Below, piece by piece: positions 29,902 to 39,531 of a stretch of DNA of 64,000 nt. The notes under the pieces are model-generated. The model made no database searches. It saw nothing but the letters and a program-made list of their open reading frames with translations, and was not told where the DNA came from. A program made the position numbers and the translations under genes. Positions within the stretch are counted from its first letter, which is position 1; each line of letters begins with the position of its first letter. Source of the DNA: Halocaridina rubra (taxonomy: Eukaryota > Arthropoda > Malacostraca > Decapoda > Atyidae); NCBI GenBank assembly GCA_037179515.1, contig JAXCGZ010003877.1, forward strand, positions 82,944-146,943. Reading direction: 5' to 3'.

Positions 29902-30597
29902 AAGGCCCTTTCTAGAGAATATTGAATTAGCAAAATTCTACTGCAGAAGGCGATAAAAGAACAGAGGAAGTTACGGTGACTTCAGTGTTATTATGAGGGA
30001 TGAGATATCCTTCTCATGGAAAAGAACAAATGAACGATAAGAATGGGATCCACCACTGGAACAAATCATACTATTAGGAAAAGTGAACAAGTCTTATAAC
30101 AAAACATTAAATTACATGCAAAACATAAAAGAAATGTGATCAAATTCAAATTTCAAGAAAATTAAATCACAAGTAGATATCAGTGAATATCAGTATTTAA
30201 GTTTAAGAATGCTTCACATGCAATAAAACAATAAAATAATATACAAAAAAATTACAGTATACGCAAATGGAAAACTTGAACCAAGTCGTCATTAACATTG
30301 GCGACTGGATTTAAAACAGTTTCAGCTATTCAACACTAAACTAAAATGTTTCTGCCATGTTCTGGCTTTCAGACTCCCACAAAGGGAAATATAAAACTAC
30401 GATGAAAGAAATTTTCTTCATTTTTTTCGTCTTCCATTAGAAATAATGATTATATGCTAATATAAACAAGTACAGTACAGTATTAAAGACATAAAAGATA
30501 AACATAAAGAATAAACAACACATCAGAGAAGGAAGCTTTACTGACTAGTCAAATTGAGGCTAACATCACCAGCTTCCTCATTTGAGGGTAATGACTG
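29902..30597 (-). other. 3' non-coding region of Gmr1-type element 1
   Basis: About 700 bases between the RNase H stop and LTR 1. The matching stretch of element 2 is 45809-46502. The polypurine tract is at the LTR edge. No coding region is seen. Confidence 0.7.
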
Positions 30598-31992
30598 TCA
30601 ACTTATTAGATCAGCAAGGTCATTGTCCTTGACATGAACATGTTTGGCAGTGAATTTGAAAGGATTCAGGTACAATGCCCACCTTTTCGGGCGAGGATTT
30701 AGCTTGTCTGCAGTCTGTAAATATAAGAGAGGTCGGGGGTCGGTTCTCAGTGTAAAATGTTGGCCATACAGATGGACTTCAAATTTCTTTATGGCCCAAT
30801 ATACAGCTAGAGCTTCCTTCTCCACGGTGGAGTAATTTCGCTCTGCAGGGCGAAGCCTGCAGCTTGCATATCGCACTGGAGCTACTTCTGCTGAGTTGTC
30901 TGATCGGGCTTGCAAGAGCACGGCACCCAGGCCTTCATCTGAGGCGTTAGTCTGCAAGATAAATGGAAAATCAGGGTTTACCAGTTGTAATACTGGCTCA
31001 CCCGCCAATGCTTCTCGGAGCTTGAAAAATGCTCTCTCCGCTTCATCTGTCCATTGGACAGGGGAGGTTTTACCTTGCTTTGAGGAGGTCATTTGCTGCA
31101 AAGGGGCAGCGATAGTATTAAAGTGTGGAATGAACCATTGGTAGTAGCCTACACTACCCAGGAATGATCTCAGTTGAGTGACAGTAGCAGGTTTCTCCAT
31201 ATCCTTAATAGCTTGTACCCTGTCATGTAAAGGGGACATAACTCCTTCTCCAACCATGTGGCCGAGATACTGCAATTGTGTGAAACCAATCTCACATTTG
31301 GAAGGCTTTAAATGAAGTCCATGCTGGTTCAGACGAGTGAGAACTCTGCGGAGAGTTTCAAGGTGCGATGACCAATCCTGAGAATGCACCAGGAAGTCGT
31401 CTATAAAGCATGAAACATTGTCAAGATGCTGTAGTACTATCCTTATGAGTTTGGTGAAGCAGCCAGGGGCATTTAACATACCAAAAGGCATGACCCTGAA
31501 CTGGTATAGACCGTATCTTGTGGAAAAGGCTGTTAAAGGCTTGGTAGTCTCGCTCAGCAGGACTTGCCAAAATCCTCTGGCCAGATCCAACTTGGACAGG
31601 TAACGGTCTTGGGAGAGCAACGAGAAAATATGCTCGGCGTCAGCAATGAGCTGTCCATCAAAGATGGTACGGGAGTTAAGCTTACGACAGTCAATGCAGA
31701 ACCTGTGACTGCCATCTCGCTTACGCACTGCCAGTAACAGCGAACACCAAGGCGAAATGCTCTTTTCAACTATTCCGAGGCGGACCCAAGTGTCAAGATC
31801 TTCCTTCAGCCGTACGGACAGCTGGTGGGGAAGACCATAGGAATACCAAAATGGCTCTGGCTCAGTCAATCTGACATGATGCTCAAGGGTAGTGGTAATG
31901 CTTGGGAGGTCGTTGAAGACGTTCTCATAGTCCTCTAATAGCTTGTTCGGCTGTTCCCGTTGACTCGGTTGCAGTCTGGAGTAATAATGCAA
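30598..31992 (-). CDS. Reverse transcriptase-RNase H of Gmr1-type element 1
   Basis: The 464-codon frame starts inside the linker. It shows the gypsy-type RT (LGIVEKSISPWCSLLLAVRK, CIDCRKLNSRT, LSKLDLARGFWQVLL, FRVMPFGMLNAPGCF, active site FIDDFLVHSQDW), the connection (LGHMVGEGVMSP, LRSFLGSVGYYQWFIPHF) and RNase H. RNase H reads LQTNASDEGLGAVLLQ: the first catalytic Asp of the TDAS motif is Asn here but Asp in element 2. Later residues (STVEKEALAVYWA, LRTDPRPL) are present. It lies DOWNSTREAM of integrase, the reverse of ordinary gypsy order. The frame is intact but RNase H is probably inactive. Confidence 0.93.
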   Translation of the reverse strand: MHYYSRLQPSQREQPNKLLEDYENVFNDLPSITTTLEHHVRLTEPEPFWYSYGLPHQLSVRLKEDLDTWVRLGIVEKSISPWCSLLLAVRKRDGSHRFCIDCRKLNSRTIFDGQLIADAEHIFSLLSQDRYLSKLDLARGFWQVLLSETTKPLTAFSTRYGLYQFRVMPFGMLNAPGCFTKLIRIVLQHLDNVSCFIDDFLVHSQDWSSHLETLRRVLTRLNQHGLHLKPSKCEIGFTQLQYLGHMVGEGVMSPLHDRVQAIKDMEKPATVTQLRSFLGSVGYYQWFIPHFNTIAAPLQQMTSSKQGKTSPVQWTDEAERAFFKLREALAGEPVLQLVNPDFPFILQTNASDEGLGAVLLQARSDNSAEVAPVRYASCRLRPAERNYSTVEKEALAVYWAIKKFEVHLYGQHFTLRTDPRPLLYLQTADKLNPRPKRWALYLNPFKFTAKHVHVKDNDLADLIS

Positions 31993-32369
31993 TTACTCAC
32001 ACTTTTCTTTCGATGTGTGGGAACGGCAAGATCCTTACCATCATCAAAAGCTAAGCTTAAGTCTTCAATTGCGAGGGCGGTGGCTGCGGCCAAAGGGGCT
32101 TCTTCCGAAAAACTCCACTCCCTTAAGTCTGTCTCCACTGCAAGGGTGGAGTATTCCAATAAAGGAGGTAAGGGGTGGCTATAATGGAGCACCTGTGTTG
32201 CTGCAGCCTCGAAGGTTCTGTTGATGCTGAGGGCATTTATAGGGGTTGCTGAGAGTGCCAGCGCAGGATCCCTGTGGGCCTCCAAGTCTTCACAATAAAG
32301 CTTCAGCTGGTTAATGTGGTATTTCCGGTTATTGCCACCAACATTTAGCACATAATTGTCAGGGGTCAC
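31935..32369 (-). CDS. Integrase-RT linker of Gmr1-type element 1
   Basis: This frame follows the integrase: TPDNYVLNVGGNNRKYHINQ then LKLYCEDLEAH. It corresponds to the integrase C-terminal GPY/F-like region and a variable linker rich in Ala, Glu and Ser (FSEEAPLAAATALAIEDLSL). A frameshift at about 32366-32390 separates it from the integrase. A second break near 31975-31992 separates it from RT. In element 2 the integrase end, linker and RT start are one open frame, so a single pol polyprotein is the likely original design. Confidence 0.8.
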   Translation of the reverse strand: MTPDNYVLNVGGNNRKYHINQLKLYCEDLEAHRDPALALSATPINALSINRTFEAAATQVLHYSHPLPPLLEYSTLAVETDLREWSFSEEAPLAAATALAIEDLSLAFDDGKDLAVPTHRKKSVSNCIITPDCNRVNGNSRTSY

Positions 32370-33352
32370 CCGGTGTACCAGAGTGTATGTCCTTTCCTGC
32401 GTAGCATTAGCTTACGGGTATCTGTTGGAAGAAGTAACAGACCTCGATCTCCGGGTGTCAGAGCACAACGCCGGGCACACCTGTCAAAGAGGAGCTTGGC
32501 AGTGTGCTGGTGACCCTTAATGGCTAATTGTGCAGTTTTCCAAGCCTTTTTGAGGTGAGACAAAAAATTCAAAATATACTCATGGACGTCCCTATCGTCA
32601 TCTTCGATGGTAGGTGAATCCCAATATTCCGCCAAGAATTCAACTGCGCCTCTGACCTTATGACCATAAATCAGCTCGAAAGGCAAGTATCCATTAGTGT
32701 CGTGGGGCGTGTCTCTGAAGGAGAAAAGTGCAGCAGGGACGTACTTGTCCCACTGCCTAGGTATATCTATCACTAGCTTGCGCAAACATCGCTTCAATGT
32801 TCCATTGTAGCGTTCGCATGCTCCATTTGATTGGGCATGATAGACACTCATACCAATGTGCTTCATTTCTAAAAGGTTACAGAAATCCTCGAAGTGCCTA
32901 CTTGTAAACTGACTTCCATTGTCAGAAGTGTCCTGCTCAGGAAAGCCAACCCTGGAGCAGATTTCAAATAGGGCATGACCGACTGCTTCAGTCGTGATAG
33001 AAGACAGTGGCACTGCATCTGGGTACCTTGTTGCCAGGTCGACGTATACAAGGAGGAACTGTTTCCCCATGGACGAAGCTGGATTAATGGGACCTAATAT
33101 GTCAATAGCGACCTTGGAAAATGGCTCCATTGAGAGCTTAGTTGTCTCCATGGGAACTTTCGGTACCAGTGCCGTAGAGGTGGATTGATAGACAGGACAG
33201 GAGCCCACATATCTGTCTACCTCGGCGTACATGTTTGGCCATGCAAATGCCTTCCGAAGGACGTGCTGAGTTTTTGCTTTGCCTCTGTGTCCACTCAGAG
33301 GTAAATGGTGTGCCACATACATAGCCTGGCGGCGCAATGAAGCGGGCACCAC
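32366..33352 (-). CDS. Integrase of Gmr1-type element 1 (frame open, probably inactive)
   Basis: The 328-codon frame has the zinc-binding region HHLPLSGHRGKAKTQHVLRK ... SCPVYQ: the second Cys of the HHCC motif is Tyr here (SCPVCQ in element 2). The catalytic core has VAIDILGPINP (D), TSDNGSQFTSRHFE (D) and NGACERYNGTLKR (E). The C-terminal part has DRGLLLLPTDTRK. A frameshift ends the frame at LWYTG. It lies between protease and RT, the copia-like position seen in Gmr1-type elements. Confidence 0.92.
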   Translation of the reverse strand: MVPASLRRQAMYVAHHLPLSGHRGKAKTQHVLRKAFAWPNMYAEVDRYVGSCPVYQSTSTALVPKVPMETTKLSMEPFSKVAIDILGPINPASSMGKQFLLVYVDLATRYPDAVPLSSITTEAVGHALFEICSRVGFPEQDTSDNGSQFTSRHFEDFCNLLEMKHIGMSVYHAQSNGACERYNGTLKRCLRKLVIDIPRQWDKYVPAALFSFRDTPHDTNGYLPFELIYGHKVRGAVEFLAEYWDSPTIEDDDRDVHEYILNFLSHLKKAWKTAQLAIKGHQHTAKLLFDRCARRCALTPGDRGLLLLPTDTRKLMLRRKGHTLWYTG

Positions 33353-34099
33353 CTACGAAGTACTCCATCTTCAAGGGTGTAAGTGATCTGGCCTCCTCCT
33401 CTCACTGTGAAGGTCCTTCCCTCAGTGGCCTGCTGCATCCAGCGTTTGAGGCTTGGGCAATCTTGCTGCAATTTGGCAAAGTCTGGACGGGACTTCAATG
33501 GCTCTAGAGGTGCATCATCTGGTAAAGGAGGGGGAAACTCTCCGCGTTCCACATTACATGTACTAACTGCAGCAGACTCAACGGAGTCAGTTGGAGAATC
33601 GTCCAAATTCTTGGCATCGAGGCCAGGAGTTGCTGCTGAAATGGCTTCATGTGACTTCCCCCAAGTGAAGTTATAACGAGAAATATCCTTATGGTAGAGG
33701 TCGGCCTGGAAAATAGGAACTAGGTTCATTGCACGACCCAGCAAGACAGGGTACATAAGCCCAATCATTGCCACAGCTGGGGCTTTTCCCTTGTAGTATT
33801 TGCAATCCAGGTTAATGACACAGCAGCATTGTATTTGGGGGTGTTCCTTCAGCAACCCGCACACGAACGACTTTGCCGGTAAACTCTTCATCCCTGACGA
33901 ATCTCTCGTCAACAAATATGCCATTGGCCCCTGTGTCGAGGGCTATCTCAACTTCCACACCATTTATAGTTCCTAGACATTTTGGGATCACCTGCGGTTT
34001 ACCACATTCGGTGAATTCCATATTAGCAAGTTTGTACGTAGGTTTCTCGGCGTTATCCTCAGTGGCCCTTTCTGGCCTTATTTCTACAGCATGGGCCAA
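33295..34099 (-). pseudogene. Protease and protease-integrase spacer of Gmr1-type element 1
   Basis: The frame 34099-33812 carries the aspartic protease (CLGTINGVEVEIALDTGANG, IFVDERFV); DTGA is the active-site triad region. A frameshift near 33830 moves to the frame 33924-33295, with NLDCKYYKGKAPAVAMIGLM and LLGRAMNLVPIFQADLYHKD, then an acidic/Pro-rich spacer up to the integrase start. Element 2 has the same stretch in one frame (55548-54844). Confidence 0.85.
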
Positions 34100-35244
34100 A
34101 GGCGTGGCTGGACAGCTATGCGGGCCGCCGCTGTGTGAGGGAGCATGGTGGCTCTTAGAGTTTGGCTGAAAACCCTGGGAAGGAGGAGCAGAGTAATGGC
34201 CTTTGCCTCTGAACTGCTGAGGCTTAGGTCTTACTGAGTTATCCTTCTTGAGTGTGGGTGCATGGCCGTAATAAGGCTTTGGAGTGTGGAGGAGCGAGGA
34301 TGTGAGTTCTGCGAGGGGCCCTTGTGCTTCCCGTTCCTATGATCTCCTTTCTGGTGAATATCATGGCTTCCTGCGGGGGAGATACAACTCTGAGGACGAA
34401 CCTTGGAATCGGCCCTTCTTGCCCTCATAAAATTACAGAGACGTACTCCAGGCTGGTTGTGCTGGAGGTACTCATCCACAGCGGCTAAACTTTTCTCGTA
34501 GTTGATCTCATCCTTAAGCTGAGTCCTTACATATGCAACAACATCTGGAGGAAGTTCATTGGCAATTGCATCAAACATGAAGAACGCATACAACCTCTCT
34601 TGAGGACACTTTGCAACCCGTAACCAATCATTAAAGAGGCGAGCCTTGCATTTGCCAAAGGTACTACAGTTCTCCTCCTTCAATGGGAAAGCAGAAATAT
34701 ACCTAGCACGACACTCAGCTGGTGAAAGGTTCTGTGAGGCCAGGAGTGTGCTTTTAACTTTCTCATAGTCCCTCAGTTGCATTTGGTCGAGTTCATTGAT
34801 CAGGGCGAGCAGACGGGATGGCATGGAGGCGAGCAGCCAACGACTCTTCTCAGCCTCTGTGCCTTCGCTAACTGCCGCAAGACTTTCGAAAGAGCGGATG
34901 TAAGTATCAAGCGGTTGCCTGCCGTCGTCTTCGTATTTCTGTATTGGGGAGGGCCTCTCACGAGGCTGGTCTCCATTTCCAGTTGAAGGACCACTGTCTG
35001 GGAATCCCGCTCGAAGCCAAGCAAGCGCAAGCTCATGTTCACGTTGTGCTTGTGCCTCATCACTTGCTCTCTTCTCCAGCTTATCTTGGTGTTCAACCAT
35101 CTTCTCATGAACCCATTCGAAGAGCTTCTGCCCTGGGGAAAGACCGTATCTCTCACCCCTAGCAATCATTATGCCCAGGTAACGCTCCTCATCGAATGTT
35201 TCGATGGTTTCCATGTTTGTTTCCTGTGACTGCCTGCTTTCCAT
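34100..35244 (-). CDS. Gag of Gmr1-type element 1
   Basis: The 337-codon frame (35244-34231) begins MESRQSQETNMETIETFDEE and has a charged helical region (EHQDKLEKRASDEAQAQREH). The rest is a capsid-like region (YIRSFESLAAVSEGTEAEKS, CRARYISAFPLKEENCSTF, FNDWLRVAKCPQERLYAFFM). It ends in a basic tail (RRADSKVRPQSCIS) without a clear zinc knuckle. The tail changes frame near 34300. Element 2's gag is 56176-57325. Start chosen at the first Met, 24 bases downstream of a second in-frame-like ATG region conserved in both copies. Confidence 0.85.
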
Positions 35245-36377
35245 GGTGGTTTCCTAAACAGTCAATAACGAAGTGCCAAAACCAACCTTAAAAAACAAAT
35301 CTCTACAATAGTAGAAAAAAATGAAAAAGAGCCACACAACACCGAGGAGAGAAAAAAAATAAAATTCAACACCACAGTTCAAACTTAAACGTAAAAGTGA
35401 TCTCAAATCCTCACCATAAAAGTGACTCAAAATACAATCAAGTGCAACAGCAGCAAAATGTTGCAAAAACAGTGCATGAAACACTGGTAATGCAGAATGG
35501 CAGTCATGCCTGCTTAACAGGAATATGCTGTTAAGCATGAAAAGAATGAGCATGAAATGAAAGGAATGAGCAAAACAATCAAGAGCAACAGCAACAAAAT
35601 GTTGCAAAACAGTGCATGAAACACTGGTAATACAGGATGGCAGTCGTGCCTGCTTAACAGCAATATGTGGCAGTTCCTGCAGTTGTGATGCAAATGAAAG
35701 GAATGAGCAACACAATCATGTGCAACAGCAACAAAATGTTGTAAAGCAGTGCATGAAACACTGGTAATATAGGATAGCAGTCCTGCCTGCTTAACAGCAA
35801 TATGTGGCAGTACCTGCAGTTATGGTGCAAATGAAAGGAATAAGCAACAACGAATTTTACCGACTAGCACCCAGTGCCAGAGAATACAAACAAGTACAGT
35901 ATAGCGGTCGTGCCTTCGTATGAGCGCGTATATGGCAGTACCCACAAATAAAACGTCGTAAGTAAAATTCTGGAGTGTTGCCAAAAGGGCACAGATCCTA
36001 TGCAAAATACACCAAAGTTAAGCAAACGGCTTACTAGGCAGCCAGATTACACATGTCTACTAGTAATGACAAAATTTATTTTCAAGTGACAACTCAGACA
36101 CATGAAAGGCTTAGCCAAGGCTCGATAAATGACACCAAAGTTTTTCTTCCCAATCTATGAGCAGTCAATGCTTGAATATAAAACACAATTTTAAGCAAAA
36201 ATACTTAATATGCTTACTCCCAATTCCTAAATCCCAAGGAAATATAAACAATTCTTAATAAGTATCACCCTTTAATGGATATATAAAACACAAATGCTTT
36301 AAAACTCAATCTTATCACTCAAATAAATGAAATTTTAAATAACACGTCTTCTCGTCATGAAAGATTTCTTAAGTCTG
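35245..36377 (-). other. 5' leader of Gmr1-type element 1 (left part)
   Basis: Non-coding leader, continued beyond the LINE at 39091-39269 and 43634-43719. It contains the tandem repeat at 35420-35860. Confidence 0.75.
35420..35860 (-). repeat. Three tandem ~138-bp units in the 5' leader
   Basis: Units share CAACAAAATGTTGCAAAACA, GTGCATGAAACACTGGTAAT and CCTGCTTAACAGCAATATG. The AAAATGTTG anchors are near 35455, 35596 and 35731. Element 2 has the same array at 57500-57930. Confidence 0.9.
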
Positions 36378-39002
36378 CTCATAAGCGAAAGGATTCAAGT
36401 CGAAGAAATAAACTTGGCTATAGAAAGTGAGTTCAAGGAATTTCTTGTTGCTCGCATAAATACTGGGTCAGAGAGCATTATAATAACTGTTGTATACAAC
36501 CCACCAAGGAACCAAATTAGGCTTGAAGTTTATGAGGAAAGTCATATAGGTACTATTGAAGTCATAAACTCAGTTGTTAACATGGCACGGGAAAAAAAAT
36601 GTAGGATTCTGATTATGGGAGACTTTAATCATAAAGAGATAGATTGGATAAATCTTGACCCACACAGTGGTGAGGACTCATTCGGGGCAAGATTCCTAGA
36701 TTGCGTACAAGGGAATTTCCTACACCAACATGTAATGGAACCAACAAGGGCCAGGGGTGGGGATGAGCCATCACTACTTGATCTAGTGTTCACAGATAAT
36801 GTGTTGGATATTGAAAAAATTGAGTATGAACCACCAATTGGAAAGAGTGACCACTGTGTGTTGTTGATGGAGTATATCATTGAAGATATTCTTCCTGAGA
36901 GTACAGGCACTGAGGACATGAGGAGGAACTATCCAAAAGGCGATTACATCAAAATGAATGAGCTTTTTGCAGTTATTGACTGGAGAACCTTATTTTACAA
37001 CAAATCTGTACAAGAAATGTATGACATCTTTTGTGAGAAATATGGGAAGATAGTAGATTGCTGCATACCTGTCACCAAAGTAGGTGTAATTCATGCCAGA
37101 GAGAAATGGTTCGATAATGGGTGTAAAAGAGCTAAGGAGTGGAGAGACAAATGCTGGAAAAGGTATAGGAGGAGAAAAAACATAAATGCCTGGCAAACCT
37201 ACAAAAGAGCAAGAAATGACTACCTAAGTAAAAGGAGAGAGGCAGAGAGAGACTATGAGAGGGACATCACCAGGAAGGCTAAAGAAAATCCCAAGCTTTT
37301 CCACAGCTTTATCAGAGGAAAACTGAAGGTAAAAGAACAGGTTTTAAGGCTAAAGAGAGCGGATGGAAGCATCACTGAGACGGATGAAGAGATCTGCAAA
37401 GAATTGAACAAGGAGTTTCAGTCAGTATTTACAGTAGAAAATACCCCACCCCCTCAGATTGCAGTGATAGAAGCTCAAGGGCCGGTATTAGAGAACATCA
37501 ACCTTACAGCCACAGAGGTATGCAAAGCGCTGATGGATTTAGATGTTCATAAAGCTACAGGTCCTGATGACATATCCCCTCATGTGCTTAAAAAATGCGC
37601 AAACACAATATCAGTGGCACTAAGTATCATATTTAAGGAGTCACTGGAGTCGGGGGAGATTCCAAGATGCTGGAAACAAGCAAATGTGATACCTATCTTC
37701 AAAAAGGGAAGGAGGGATACGGCTCTGAACTATAGACCAGTTTCCTTGACCAGCATAGTTTGCAAAGTTATGGAGAAACTACTAAGGAAACATATCTCTC
37801 TTCACTTGGAATCCTTCAACTTTTTGTCAGTGAGGCAACATGGCTTCAGAGAAGGTAGATCAACAGTAACAAACTTATTAGAATTTTATGATGAGGTATG
37901 CCAAATCTTACAGGAAAGAGAGGGCTGGGCAGATTGCATATTCCTAGACTTCCAGAAAGCGTTTGACACTGTTCCACATGGGAGACTTATTAAGAAGCTG
38001 CAATCAATGGCTAGAATAGGTGGAAATATTTTGGAATGGATAAAAACTTACTTAGAAGGAAGGGAACAGAGGGTTAGAGTAAGACACTCAGTGTCTGAAT
38101 GGAGAAGAGTTAGTAGTGGAGTTCCACAGGGTTCAGTTTTAGGGCCACTTTTGTTCCTTGTATATGTAAATGACCTACCAGAGTCTGTAAATTCATTCAT
38201 GAATATGTTTGCAGATGATGCAAAGATTGTGAAGAAAGTAAAAAACGAGAACAATGGTAGAGAACTTCAGGAGGATCTAAATAATCTGCATGAGTGGTCA
38301 GAAAAGTGGCTAATGAAATTCAATACTTCAAAATGTAAGGTAATGAGAATGGGTACAAGTGCAAGAAGGCCCAAGCTTGACTACTCGGTGGCTGGAGTAC
38401 AACTTCAAGAGACAGAAAATGAGAGAGATCTAGGAGTAAACATACTGGCAGATTTGTCTCCAGAAATACATATAAATGGCATAGTAAGGGCAGCATGTGC
38501 ATTCTTATCAAATGTAAGGGTAGCCTTCAGGCACATGGACAAGGAAATGTTCAGAAATATTTATGTAACCTATGTGAGGCCAAAACTGGAATATGCAGCC
38601 CCCTTTTGGAATCCGCACTTGAAAAAGCACATAGCTAAGCTTGAAAAAGTTCAAAGACATGCCACGAAACTGGTGCCAGAAATACGCAATCTCAGTTATG
38701 ATGAGAGGCTGAGGGAATTAGACTTACCATCACTTGAAGCTAGAAGAGTGAGGGGGGATATGGTGACAGTCTTTAAATTCCTTCATGGTTATGATAGAGT
38801 GGATAGGGATCGATATTTTGATATGGCTGGCTCTAGAACTAGAGGTCATAGTTTGAAGCTTGGTAAGAAAACTTCTTTGCAGGATGTAAGGAAATACTTT
38901 TTCAGTGTAAGAGTAGTTGATAATTGGAAGTGGCTAAGCGAGGAGGTAGTTAATGCTATCTCAATCCATAGTTTTAAGGACAGGTATGACAAGTATCACT
39001 AA
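36357..39002 (+). CDS. LINE endonuclease (partial)-reverse transcriptase, copy B
   Basis: The 881-codon frame holds the C-terminal half of an APE-type endonuclease (ILIMGDFNHKEIDW, LLDLVFTDN, IGKSDHCVLL). A linker follows, then the RT (WKQANVIPIFKKGRRD, LNYRPVSLTSIVCKV, FLDFQKAFDTVPHG, GVPQGSVLGPLLFLVYVNDL, active site FADDAKIVKK) and the C-terminal region. The first seven codons (MKDFLSL) come from the host leader sequence, not the LINE, so the ATG is fortuitous. The frame is intact across RT, implying a recent insertion. Nearly identical to copy A (19576-21042). Confidence 0.92.
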   Translation: MKDFLSLLISERIQVEEINLAIESEFKEFLVARINTGSESIIITVVYNPPRNQIRLEVYEESHIGTIEVINSVVNMAREKKCRILIMGDFNHKEIDWINLDPHSGEDSFGARFLDCVQGNFLHQHVMEPTRARGGDEPSLLDLVFTDNVLDIEKIEYEPPIGKSDHCVLLMEYIIEDILPESTGTEDMRRNYPKGDYIKMNELFAVIDWRTLFYNKSVQEMYDIFCEKYGKIVDCCIPVTKVGVIHAREKWFDNGCKRAKEWRDKCWKRYRRRKNINAWQTYKRARNDYLSKRREAERDYERDITRKAKENPKLFHSFIRGKLKVKEQVLRLKRADGSITETDEEICKELNKEFQSVFTVENTPPPQIAVIEAQGPVLENINLTATEVCKALMDLDVHKATGPDDISPHVLKKCANTISVALSIIFKESLESGEIPRCWKQANVIPIFKKGRRDTALNYRPVSLTSIVCKVMEKLLRKHISLHLESFNFLSVRQHGFREGRSTVTNLLEFYDEVCQILQEREGWADCIFLDFQKAFDTVPHGRLIKKLQSMARIGGNILEWIKTYLEGREQRVRVRHSVSEWRRVSSGVPQGSVLGPLLFLVYVNDLPESVNSFMNMFADDAKIVKKVKNENNGRELQEDLNNLHEWSEKWLMKFNTSKCKVMRMGTSARRPKLDYSVAGVQLQETENERDLGVNILADLSPEIHINGIVRAACAFLSNVRVAFRHMDKEMFRNIYVTYVRPKLEYAAPFWNPHLKKHIAKLEKVQRHATKLVPEIRNLSYDERLRELDLPSLEARRVRGDMVTVFKFLHGYDRVDRDRYFDMAGSRTRGHSLKLGKKTSLQDVRKYFFSVRVVDNWKWLSEEVVNAISIHSFKDRYDKYH

Positions 39003-39090
39003 GTCTAAAATGGAACCGATCAGGAGACGGGAAGATACGAGCTTTGGGCTCTTTCCCGTAAACACTATTAGGTAATCACAATTAGGTAAT
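36378..39090 (+). mobile_element. LINE (CR1/Jockey-type), copy B, inserted in the Gmr1 leader
   Basis: Comparison with the uninterrupted leader of element 2 (58430-58460) places the insertion between AAGTCTG and CACATAATCTC. The 3' end has two tandem copies of AATTAGGTAATCAC, the short 3' tail repeats seen in CR1/L2-type LINEs. It is 5' truncated inside the endonuclease and opposite in orientation to its host element. Confidence 0.9.
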
Positions 39091-39269
39091 CACATAATCT
39101 CATGTAGATTTCCTGAAATTTTGTTTACCACTTGGGAAACAAGAAAATATTAGTTACCGTAATTAATCTTGAAAATAAAAAAAATTTCTGATCCGCAACG
39201 TCTCTAGCGATAACATTTTTGTGTGCAGCCTAAGATTCATTCATTTCAGTAATCGAGCTAATGGTAATC
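39091..39269 (-). other. Gmr1 element 1 leader segment between the two LINEs
   Basis: It matches 58449-58629 of element 2 (CATAATCTCATGTAGATTTC, TCTGATCCGCAACGTCTC) base for base apart from a few changes. Confidence 0.85.
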
Positions 39270-39531
39270 GTCATAGTCATAGTCATAGATTTTATTGCCA
39301 AATATTTAGAATACATACATGAATAAATATATACATTATATTCAGAGGCACTAGCCTGCTGAGCAAGAGCTCCTTGGAAGGCAGTTTAATATACATTTCA
39401 CATAATTTGAAGTCTGACGGCAATAGTTAACAAAAGCTCCAATATAGCAATCTCATACTTATCTTGTATTAAAACAAAACAGTAGCCTGACCTTAACCTG
39501 GACTTAATGAAACACAATACTGTATTAATTA

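Noticed and set aside
32366..33352. Integrase-before-RT order caused by a local inversion or shuffle
   Set aside because: Both copies have the same order and strand, and in copy 2 one frame runs from integrase into RT.
35254..35715. A 153-codon Leu/Phe/Cys-rich minus-strand frame upstream of gag (and 57385-57814 in element 2)
   Set aside because: It is the translation of the tandem leader repeat, shifts frame between copies and has no start context or domain.
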